The notes under the pieces are model-generated. The model was not told the DNA's origin. It searched no databases and worked only from the letters and a program-made list of their open reading frames with translations. Both the position numbers and the translations under genes were made by a program. Positions 1 through 7,256 of a DNA stretch of 64,000 nucleotides are shown piece by piece. Position 1 is the stretch's first letter; every line of letters begins with the position of its first letter. The stretch covers positions 1 to 64,000 of the forward strand of contig NZ_RBLU01000004.1 in assembly GCF_003989515.1 (NCBI RefSeq). The letters are read 5' to 3'. The DNA comes from Curtobacterium sp. HSID17257 (GTDB lineage: Bacteria > Actinomycetota > Actinomycetes > Actinomycetales > Microbacteriaceae).

Positions 1-21
1 TGCGGGTCCGACCCGCACCGC

Positions 22-36
22 GCCTCCCGTCCGTCC
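22..36. repeat. Half of the GCCTCCCGTCC terminator repeat at the window edge
   Basis: The 15 bases match the right arm of the hairpin family seen complete at 9153, 18959, 31077 and 38289. The bases before it (cgcaccgc) also match those before the right arm at 38322. The left arm is not visible, so it may be lost or lie upstream of the window. Confidence 0.5.
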
Positions 37-76
37 CCGTCCCGTGCGCGCCGACCGCCACGAGACTCGGGCTCAG

Positions 77-112
77 CGACGGTCCTCGCGCCGCCGACCG
101 CGAGAACCGTCG
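77..112. terminator. Hairpin terminator after the exopolysaccharide-type operon
   Basis: Fourteen-base arms at 77-90 and 99-112 (CGACGGTCCTCGCG and its near-complement) pair with one mismatch around an 8-base loop. It lies about 50 bases beyond the stop of the minus-strand operon. There is no T-tract, as is usual for hairpin terminators in high-GC actinobacteria. Confidence 0.5.
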
Positions 113-157
113 GTGAGGACGAGACTCGGGGGCCGCTGCAGCGGAGCCGCGGACGGG

Positions 158-2773
158 TCAGCGCGGGATGACCGAGAACATGAACCGCTTCCGGATCATG
201 TACCAGACGAGCAGGATCAGGGCTGTGTGGGCAGCGAAGCCCACCCAGCCGTTGAACCAGTCGACGCCCGGGATCGAGGCGATGGCCAGCGCGAAGAAGA
301 CCTGCCAGACGAACACGTACAGGCTGGCCTGGCCGATGGGGATCCACAGCCACCCGATGACGGCGTTGATCGGCTTCCAGAACACGGTGAGGATCGCGTA
401 GGACACGATCGCGAAGAACGCGATGTCCACCAGACGCCCCCACTGCAGGTCGACGCGCTGGTAGGCCGTGTTGTACAGGTCGTCGTACATCGACGCCGGG
501 AAGGGCGTCGGGGTGAACCCGAAGTGGTCCCCCGCCCAGACGTAGACCAGGAACAGCGCGTACCCGGTGACGCCGATGCCGATCAGCACCTTGCCGAGCC
601 GACCGGTGAGCGCGCCGATGACCTGCCGGCGGTAGTAGCCGAGCACGAGCCCGTGGGTGAACACGACCTGCCAGGTGAGCAACGGGAACACCGACTCGAA
701 CTGCGAGTTCAGCGGCCGGAGCTCGGGTACCAGGGCCTGGAGCACGTACAGACCCCAGCTCACCACGAGCAGCGTCCACCAGAAGCCCCGCTTGATCACC
801 CACATGCACAGCGGGATGAACAGGCTGAGCACCACGAAGAGGCCCATGATGTTGAACGGCCACGGCCCCATCTCGAGCAGCAGGAACTGCCGGATCGCGT
901 ACCACGGCGGCGGGTAGGACAGCAGCTGCATCGCGTTCGGGTACAGGTCGTAGACGCGACCCTCGGCGCCGACGCCCCCGGTGCCGGTCCCCCGGTCGGT
1001 GAAGGTCGTGATCGCGTCCGTGTTCAGGAACGGCACGAAGCTCAGCGCGAAGACCACCAGGATCACCGCCAGGGTGACGAGGTACTGCTTCCGCGCCCGC
1101 TTCCACGCCCCCACGGCCGCGACCCACTCGCCGAACTTCTTGATCGCGAACGGGTAGGTCATGCCGAGCACCATGCCGGACAGGAACACGAACATCTCGG
1201 CGCCGGTGATGGCACCCGTGGCGTGCAGTGTGATGTACGAGTAGGGCCCGCCGATCTCGATGTGCGTGATCACCACCGCCAGGATGATGAACCCGCGGAA
1301 CAGGTCGAGGCGCAGGTCGCGGCCGGGCTTGCCGTCGTCGGGGTACCGCCAGCTCGGCAGCAGCCGTCCGACGAGCCCGCTCAGCAGGAAGGCCGCTGCG
1401 AGGCCGAAGGCGCACCAGACGATCCACGCCATCTGGTCACCGCCGGTGTCGTACTGCTGGCTGATCGCGGCGGCGCCGTCCTGCGGGGTGACCCGGTCGG
1501 TGACCGGACCACCCTCGAAGCGGTCCGTCGCCTGCAGGTCGGCGCGGAACGACCCGGCGATGCCTGGGACGGCGGTGTTGCGCCAGTCGGCGACGCGGTT
1601 GTCGGCCTCGGGTTCACGACGGTTCGTCTCGAGGAAGGTGACGCCGCGCACCTCGGGTCGGTCCTGCACGGCGGCGAACACCTGCCGCCACCAGGAGCGC
1701 TTGACCTCGAGTTGGCTGTCGCCGTCGAGCGAGTGGTCGTACAGCGCGCCGGTGTCGAGCAGCATCGGGCGGTCCTCGCCCTGGGCGAACCGCTCGGTGA
1801 ACGTCCCCTCGGACTGCCGCTCCTGGTACCCCCAGGTCTCGTCGAAGCGCGCCTCGACCTCACCGGCGCTCGGAGCCTCGTTCGTCGTCAGCGGGACGTC
1901 GCGGCCGGCGGCCTCGGTCGACTTCCCCTTGCCGAAGAAGAACATCGACAGGCCGACCCAGTCGACGCTCGACGCACCGGGCCAGTACGGCCCGTACGGG
2001 TCGTCTGCTGCGTCGAGTCGCCCGTCGCCGTTCGTGTCGGCCTTGGCGACGTCGACGGCGGAGAGGTCCTCGAGTCGTCCCGCGGACTCCCCGAAGGGGT
2101 AGCCGGCGCCGTACGACGGCGACCACACCATCGCTGCATCGGAGTCGCCACGGTGCACGACTCCGGCGAAGGCGCGGAAGGCGCTGACGTAGGCGGTCGG
2201 CTGCTGCCCCCAGCGGACCCACGTTCCGTTCATCTGCGGTGCGAACCGGACGAGCACCTGGGTGTCGTACTGGGCGTGCGCCTCCTCGAACAGACGGTTC
2301 GCGGCGCGCGCGTCGTCACGGCTCAGGGACCCGAGCGGCTGCGTCGGGGTGAGCGTCACGACCAGCACGGCACCCCGTGCGGCGGCGGCGCGGGTCGCGC
2401 GGTCGTACTGTTCGCGGGCCGTACGGTCGAAGGGGTAGTCGAGCTCGACGCCGTACATCGACGGGTCGGCGCCGAGCCGTCCGGCGTAGCCGTCCGGGGC
2501 GTCCGGCCCCCAGTCGAGGTCGGGTCCGTACCAGGCCAGGCCGTCGGCCGGCAGCAGGCCGGCACCCGTCCGGGAGGCGCTGGTCGCCGTACCGGGTGCG
2601 GTCGCCGGGGACGTGGGCGCCGGTGAGGACGTCGGGTCCGGTGACGCCGTCGGGTCCGGTGACGACGTGGCCGCGCCGGTCGACGTCGCCGCCGACGCGG
2701 GGAGGGCTCCCCCGAGCAGCAGCATCCCCACGACGACGAGGAACGCGACGGCCTTCGCCAGGGCGCCCCTCAC
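158..2773 (-). CDS. Degenerate GH26-like domain fused to OpgC-type membrane acyltransferase
   Basis: 871 residues from a GTG start that overlaps the previous stop by 4 bases (GTGA). The start is supported by the signal peptide that follows at once (hydrophobic residues ~6-27, then ALPASA). A Pro/Ser/Thr-rich linker leads to a GH26-like fold (residues ~75-430) with the signature MNGTWVRWG near residue 180. Where GH26 enzymes have the acid/base Glu before MN there is Gln (APQMNG), and the nucleophile region near residue 339 reads MLLDTGALYD without Glu, so catalysis is doubtful. From residue ~445 to the end there are about ten membrane segments of the OpgC family (DLFRGFIILAVVITH motif), which in proteobacteria succinylates osmoregulated glucans. 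I infer an enzyme that acylates an extracytoplasmic glycan made by the coupled glycosyltransferase, with the pseudo-GH26 domain binding it. Confidence 0.85.
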   Translation of the reverse strand: MRGALAKAVAFLVVVGMLLLGGALPASAATSTGAATSSPDPTASPDPTSSPAPTSPATAPGTATSASRTGAGLLPADGLAWYGPDLDWGPDAPDGYAGRLGADPSMYGVELDYPFDRTAREQYDRATRAAAARGAVLVVTLTPTQPLGSLSRDDARAANRLFEEAHAQYDTQVLVRFAPQMNGTWVRWGQQPTAYVSAFRAFAGVVHRGDSDAAMVWSPSYGAGYPFGESAGRLEDLSAVDVAKADTNGDGRLDAADDPYGPYWPGASSVDWVGLSMFFFGKGKSTEAAGRDVPLTTNEAPSAGEVEARFDETWGYQERQSEGTFTERFAQGEDRPMLLDTGALYDHSLDGDSQLEVKRSWWRQVFAAVQDRPEVRGVTFLETNRREPEADNRVADWRNTAVPGIAGSFRADLQATDRFEGGPVTDRVTPQDGAAAISQQYDTGGDQMAWIVWCAFGLAAAFLLSGLVGRLLPSWRYPDDGKPGRDLRLDLFRGFIILAVVITHIEIGGPYSYITLHATGAITGAEMFVFLSGMVLGMTYPFAIKKFGEWVAAVGAWKRARKQYLVTLAVILVVFALSFVPFLNTDAITTFTDRGTGTGGVGAEGRVYDLYPNAMQLLSYPPPWYAIRQFLLLEMGPWPFNIMGLFVVLSLFIPLCMWVIKRGFWWTLLVVSWGLYVLQALVPELRPLNSQFESVFPLLTWQVVFTHGLVLGYYRRQVIGALTGRLGKVLIGIGVTGYALFLVYVWAGDHFGFTPTPFPASMYDDLYNTAYQRVDLQWGRLVDIAFFAIVSYAILTVFWKPINAVIGWLWIPIGQASLYVFVWQVFFALAIASIPGVDWFNGWVGFAAHTALILLVWYMIRKRFMFSVIPR

Positions 2774-3183
2774 CGGTTGCACGCCAGCGTCCAGATGTTG
2801 CGGCCGCCGGTGTGCTCGTGCTCCAGGCGATCGAGGGCGGCGAGCGCGAGGGCCAGGCCTCGACCGCTCTCCTCGTCGGGGTCGGCCATGGTCACGGCGG
2901 ACAGGTCGACGTCCGCGGGGCGCCCGTTGTCGGTGAGCACCGCGACGAGCTCGGCGTCCGTGGCGGAGAGCTCCACGGTGTACCCGCGGCCGGCCTCGAC
3001 GTCCGTGCGACGGGTGTGCTCGACGATGTTCGCGGCGATCTCGGCCAGGGCGGTCTCGAGCGAGAAGCGGAGCCGCGCGTCGTCGATGCCCAGGGTGTCC
3101 CACCAGGCACCGAACCGGTCCTGCACGACGTCGAGCGACTCGGTGACCGCCGGGACGTCGAAGGTCAACTGGTGGTCGGTCAC
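2770..3183 (-). CDS. RsbW-like HATPase anti-sigma/serine kinase protein
   Basis: 137 residues, GTG start overlapping the glycosyltransferase stop by 4 bases; its own stop overlaps the next gene the same way. The sequence is a single GHKL ATPase domain of the anti-sigma (RsbW/SpoIIAB) type: an N-box-like helix (ETALAEIAANIVEHT, residues ~43-57), a G1-like box (LTDNGRPAD, ~87-95) and a glycine box (EESGRGLALALAALD, ~105-119). Such proteins normally bind a sigma factor or phosphorylate an anti-anti-sigma protein. No sigma factor or STAS protein lies beside it. Its place between two membrane glycan enzymes suggests that it controls glycan synthesis, perhaps by partner switching; that role is inference. 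Confidence 0.8.
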   Translation of the reverse strand: MTDHQLTFDVPAVTESLDVVQDRFGAWWDTLGIDDARLRFSLETALAEIAANIVEHTRRTDVEAGRGYTVELSATDAELVAVLTDNGRPADVDLSAVTMADPDEESGRGLALALAALDRLEHEHTGGRNIWTLACNR

Positions 3184-5207
3184 AGGGGGCCTCCTGCCGT
3201 CGAGGACACGTGTTCGGACTGCGGCGTCCCCGCGTCCGGTCCGCGGTAGAGCACGGCGCGGACGACGATGCTGAAGATGAACAGGTCGAAGACCACCCAC
3301 GCGGTGTTCACGAGCGGCGCGATGCCGTCCGCCTGGCCGGTCGCGTACCGGATCGCGATCACCACGAGCGCGGCGACGAGCGCACCCATCGCGTACAGCT
3401 GGGGCTTCACGAGGTCCCACCGCGGTCGCTGGTCGGACTCGTCCTTGACCTTCGGCGTCACGCGGAAGCCCAGTGGCTTGCCGCGGAACACGTTCTCGAA
3501 CGCGCTCGTCACCGACTCGATCCAGACGGGGAACAGCGCGAGCGAGTACTGCTGCCCACGCCACGTGGGTCTCCCGGCGGCCACCACCCAGAACAGCAGC
3601 TGGTTGAGCACGAGGAACGGGATGAGCCGCACGAAGAAGTCGACGCTGTAGGCCTGCACGGGCACGACGCCGAACGACAGGCAGAGCACCGGGGCCGCGA
3701 TGTACACGACCGCCGCGAAGCCCGACAGGTAGCTCCACATCGTCGAGAAGTACATGAGCCGCTGCCCCCACGACAGACCCTTCTGCACGAGGGGGTTCTC
3801 GCGGAAGAACACCTGCATGGTGCCCTGCGCCCAGCGCAGCCGCTGCACGAGCATGGTCGGCAGGTCCTCCGGCGCGAGCCCCTTCGCGAGGATCTCGTCG
3901 TGGTACGCGGACTTCCAGCCGAGGCCGTGCAGGCGCATCGCGGTCGCCATGTCCTCGGTCACGGAGATCGTGGCCAGCGGCATGATCGGCTGGGCCTCGT
4001 CGTCCCGGTTGACGTCGAGTGCGCGGGCGAGCACCGCGATCGACTCGATGGCGGCGACGGGCGAGGCGTCACGACGACCGAGCACGTCGAGCGCTGCGTC
4101 GTCGAGACCGGCGAAGGTGTCCGCCTCGGTCGACATCGCCGCGAGCTCCTGCAGGTCACGGCGGACGGACTCGAGGTCGGCGGCGGCGAAGCGGTAGGCG
4201 ATCGCGTCGATGCCGCGCTGGAAGTCGTAGGTGACGTCACCGAGCGGCTCGCCGCGGTCGATCTGCTCCCGCGCCCGCTCGACGACCTCCTCCGCGTTGT
4301 CGAGCGCCTCGAGCACGCGCGGGTCGGTCTCGGTCTCCCGCGCCCGGGCGAGCAGCTTCCGCGCGGTCTTGACGGTGCGCTCGACGGACTCCTCGACCTC
4401 GCGCACGTACCGGGTGACGCCGAGCTGCATGAGCGCCTCGCGCCGGAGGATCGCGTTCGAGCCGCAGAAGAACGCGGCGTTCCAACCGTCCTTCGACTGC
4501 TGGATCGGCCCGTAGAACAGCGGGGCCTGGCTCCCGAGCAGGTCGGCCTCCGGCACGTTCTCGAACCACTGCGGCGTCTGCACGAGCGCCATCCGCTCGT
4601 CCTTGAAGTAGCCGAGGGTCCGGTCGAGGATCGACGGCTCGGGCACCTGGTCGGCGTCGAGGATGAGCAGGAACTCGCCCTGGGTGGCGAGCAGCGCGTT
4701 GTTGAGGTTGCCGGCCTTGGCGTGGCGCGGACGGTCGACCCAATCGGCACCACGCGTGATGACACCGATGCCGAGCGACTCGGCAGCGGCGCGCATCTCC
4801 GGACGGTTCCCGTCGTCGAGGATCCACGTCTGGTGCGGGTGCGTGATCGCCTTCGCCGCACGGGCGGTGCGGACCACCAGGTCGACCGGTTCGTTGTACG
4901 TCGTGATGAAGACGTCGACGGTGACGTCACCGGCGGGCTTCGTCGGCGGCTCCCCGCGCTCGCGGAGCCGCCACGCCCCGAAGGCGAACAGCAGCGAGTC
5001 GATCACGCTGTAGGTCTCGGCGAGGATCAGCGGCACCGCGATCCACCACGAGTGCCAGTTCACCGACGCGGCCCACCGCCAGACGATGTAGTTCACGCCG
5101 GCGATCGATGCGAGCAGTGCGACGGTGCGCACGGTCACGAGCCGCCTGGTCGCGGTGCCGTTGGTGAGTCGGCGACGGTCCTGACGGCTGACGTCGAGCG
5201 CGGTCAT
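3180..5207 (-). CDS. Cellulose-synthase-like family 2 glycosyltransferase with internal coiled-coil insertion
   Basis: 675 residues, ATG preceded by AGGAAGGA. Two membrane segments (~27-46, ~53-79) precede a GT2 catalytic domain with DDG (~130), DADQVPEP (~183), CGSNAILRR (~248), TED (~414) and QRLRW (~451); the remaining residues form four to five membrane helices. This is the processive beta-glycan synthase architecture of BcsA, but there is no PilZ domain. Between CGSNAILRR and TED there are about 155 extra residues, rich in Glu, Arg, Lys and Ala and predicted helical (VERTVKTARKLLARARETET and following); in BcsA this stretch is short. It is the first gene of the coupled triad and probably polymerises and exports a cell-surface glycan of unknown composition. 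Confidence 0.88.
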   Translation of the reverse strand: MTALDVSRQDRRRLTNGTATRRLVTVRTVALLASIAGVNYIVWRWAASVNWHSWWIAVPLILAETYSVIDSLLFAFGAWRLRERGEPPTKPAGDVTVDVFITTYNEPVDLVVRTARAAKAITHPHQTWILDDGNRPEMRAAAESLGIGVITRGADWVDRPRHAKAGNLNNALLATQGEFLLILDADQVPEPSILDRTLGYFKDERMALVQTPQWFENVPEADLLGSQAPLFYGPIQQSKDGWNAAFFCGSNAILRREALMQLGVTRYVREVEESVERTVKTARKLLARARETETDPRVLEALDNAEEVVERAREQIDRGEPLGDVTYDFQRGIDAIAYRFAAADLESVRRDLQELAAMSTEADTFAGLDDAALDVLGRRDASPVAAIESIAVLARALDVNRDDEAQPIMPLATISVTEDMATAMRLHGLGWKSAYHDEILAKGLAPEDLPTMLVQRLRWAQGTMQVFFRENPLVQKGLSWGQRLMYFSTMWSYLSGFAAVVYIAAPVLCLSFGVVPVQAYSVDFFVRLIPFLVLNQLLFWVVAAGRPTWRGQQYSLALFPVWIESVTSAFENVFRGKPLGFRVTPKVKDESDQRPRWDLVKPQLYAMGALVAALVVIAIRYATGQADGIAPLVNTAWVVFDLFIFSIVVRAVLYRGPDAGTPQSEHVSSTAGGPL

Positions 5208-5322
5208 CGGCGTCCTTCCTGCTGCAGCCGGCCGACGCTGGGTGAGTGCGCCGTACCGCCTTGTCTACCGCAGGCAGGGCACGCCTGTCAGCCCGCCGCC
5301 CCGTTCGGGTGGTGAGATCGCC

Positions 5323-6069
5323 TCAACGGGACTCGGTGAGCCCCAGGTCGTGCGCCAGGCGGACGATCACCTCGTCGAAGTAGGCCGCCGGGTCGGTCAC
5401 CGAACCGACCGCGTGCCCGAAGAGCTCGAACGACAGGACGCCGAACACGGTCGTCCAGGCCATCAGGGTCCGCAGGACGACCTCGGCCGACGGGTCGTCG
5501 TGGAAGCCGCGCGCCCGTGTGTAGGCGACCGCGTCGGCGACGGCACCGGGCGCCCCGGGTCGTGAGCCGATCGACGGACCGGCACCGAGCCTCCAGTCCG
5601 GCGGCAGCTCCGACCCGGCGACGTCCGCCCATGCGTCGGTGACCACGCGGACGAGCACGTGGGTCGTCCGCGAGGCGGGCTCCACCGTGTCCTGGGGCGC
5701 GACGTACCCGGGGACGGGCGAGCCGTACAGGAGCGCGAAGTCGCCGGGGTGTCCGATCGCCCACCGTCGGACGGCGCGGCACGCGGCGACCCACCGGCCG
5801 ACGTGGTCGGCGCGGTCGACGGGCGCCTCCGCCGCCTCGACTGCGGCGCCGAGCTCGTCGTAGTCGAGCACGAGCAGCGCGGTGAGCAGGTCGTCACGGC
5901 TCGGGAAGTACCGGTAGACGGCGGAGGACACCAGGCCGACGTCGCGCGCGACGGCGCGCAGGCTCAACTGCGCCGGCCCCTCCTCGGTGAGGCGGGCGCG
6001 TGCGGCCGCCAGGATGCTCGCGTGCACGGCCTCGCGGGCCCGGGACCGCGCGGTCCTCGCCTGTTCCAC
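5323..6069 (-). CDS. TetR-family transcriptional repressor
   Basis: 248 residues if translation begins at the GTG at 6069, which sits 4 bases after GGAGG; the ATG one codon upstream has only 1 base of spacing. Residues ~10-55 form the TetR helix-turn-helix (LSLRAVARDVGLVSSAVYRY), and the C-terminal part (APQDTV, FELFGH) resembles the TetR_C_33 ligand domain common in actinobacteria. It is divergent from a short-chain epimerase, and palindromes with the half-site GAGAGCA lie between them. It probably represses both genes. Confidence 0.85.
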   Translation of the reverse strand: MEQARTARSRAREAVHASILAAARARLTEEGPAQLSLRAVARDVGLVSSAVYRYFPSRDDLLTALLVLDYDELGAAVEAAEAPVDRADHVGRWVAACRAVRRWAIGHPGDFALLYGSPVPGYVAPQDTVEPASRTTHVLVRVVTDAWADVAGSELPPDWRLGAGPSIGSRPGAPGAVADAVAYTRARGFHDDPSAEVVLRTLMAWTTVFGVLSFELFGHAVGSVTDPAAYFDEVIVRLAHDLGLTESR

Positions 6070-6090
6070 CATCCCTCCAGCGTGCCACGG

Positions 6091-6173
6091 GAGAGCACCG
6101 CACACAAACGAGAGCACCGCTCTTGCAATTCGGTCGGAGGGCCTGCATGATGACTTCCGAGAGCAGTGCTCTC
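6091..6173. promoter_or_regulatory. Repeated GAGAGC palindromes, probable TetR operators
   Basis: Three related sites lie between the divergent TetR and epimerase genes: a half-site GAGAGCACCGC at 6091, an imperfect palindrome GAGAGCACCGCTCTT at 6110-6124, and a perfect one GAGAGCAGTGCTCTC at 6159-6173. The last ends 18 bases before the epimerase ATG. Spacing and symmetry fit dimeric TetR binding. Confidence 0.6.
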
Positions 6174-6191
6174 CAGAACCCAGGAGGAACC

Positions 6192-7121
6192 ATGTCAGGT
6201 CACCACGTCGTCGTCGGTGCCGGCCCCGTCGGCCGTCACACCGCAGCCCTGCTGTCCGAGCGCGGCGACGAGGTCGTCGTCGTCACCCGCTCCGGACGCG
6301 ACACCGGACTGCCCGGCGTCCGGCACGTCGGGCTCGACGCCGCCGACGCGGACGCGCTGACAGCAGTGGCCGACGGCGCGGCGGCGCTGGTCAACTGCGC
6401 CAACCCGGGCGACTACACGCAGTGGGAGCGTGTGTGGCCGCCGCTGGCGTCCTCGCTCCTCACCACCGCCGAGCGGACCGGTGCCGTGTACGCGATCACC
6501 GGCAACCTGTACCCGTACGGCCCGGTCGACGGCCCGATGCACGCCGACCTTCCCGATGCCGCGACCGACCACAAGGGCGTCCTGCGCGCGCGGATGTGGG
6601 CGGACGCCCTGGCCGCGCACGAAGCCGGACGCATCCGCACGGTCGAGGTCCGCGGCTCGGACTACGTCGGCCCGGGCGCCGGGGCCAACGGGCACGTCAC
6701 CCGCGTGCTCCCGGCCGCGCTGCGCGGGAAGCCCGTCACCGTGATCGGCCGGTCCGACCAGCCGCACTCCTACACCGACGTCGGCGACGTCGCGCGGCTC
6801 CTCGTCGCCGCCGTGGACGACGAGCGGTCACACGGCCGGACCTGGATCGTCCCGACCAACGCGCCGCGGACCCAGGAACAGGTCCTCACCGAGATGCTCC
6901 GGACGGCCGGCCGCCCTGCCGTCCGCGTCCGATCGCTGCCGATCGGTCTGGTCCGCAGCATCGGCGCGGTGGTCCCGTTCATGCGGGAGGTCGCGCAGCT
7001 CGGGTACCAGTGGTCGGCGCCCTACGTCGTCGACGACGCGGCGACGCGAGCGCACTTCGGCTTCGGTCCGACGCCGTGGGACGAGGTCTGCCGCCGCACG
7101 GTGGACGGACTGACCGCCTGA
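6192..7121 (+). CDS. NAD(P)-dependent epimerase/reductase
   Basis: 309 residues; ATG is preceded by AGGAGG with 4-base spacing. The N-terminus has a Rossmann dinucleotide-binding motif (VVVGAGPVGRHTA, residues ~5-17), and the body resembles atypical short-chain dehydrogenases of the NmrA/epimerase group (GNLYPYGPVDGPM near 110, VRGSDYVGPGAGANGH near 155). The usual YxxxK is not clear. Divergent from and probably repressed by the TetR gene; the substrate cannot be deduced. Confidence 0.8.
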   Translation: MSGHHVVVGAGPVGRHTAALLSERGDEVVVVTRSGRDTGLPGVRHVGLDAADADALTAVADGAAALVNCANPGDYTQWERVWPPLASSLLTTAERTGAVYAITGNLYPYGPVDGPMHADLPDAATDHKGVLRARMWADALAAHEAGRIRTVEVRGSDYVGPGAGANGHVTRVLPAALRGKPVTVIGRSDQPHSYTDVGDVARLLVAAVDDERSHGRTWIVPTNAPRTQEQVLTEMLRTAGRPAVRVRSLPIGLVRSIGAVVPFMREVAQLGYQWSAPYVVDDAATRAHFGFGPTPWDEVCRRTVDGLTA

Positions 7122-7256
7122 GCGGACCGGCCTGGAGGCGCGACCCACCCCACGGGGACGGCGCACTCCCGACCCGTGGCCGGTCCCGCGGCCGGGCCCG
7201 GCCCGACGTCAGCGCTGGCTGACGCCGGTGCCGGCTGACGCCGGTGCTGGCTGACC

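Noticed and set aside
44-2626. 860-codon plus-strand open frame
   Set aside because: It is antisense to the OpgC/GH26 gene, with low-complexity Arg/Glu/His composition and no motif.
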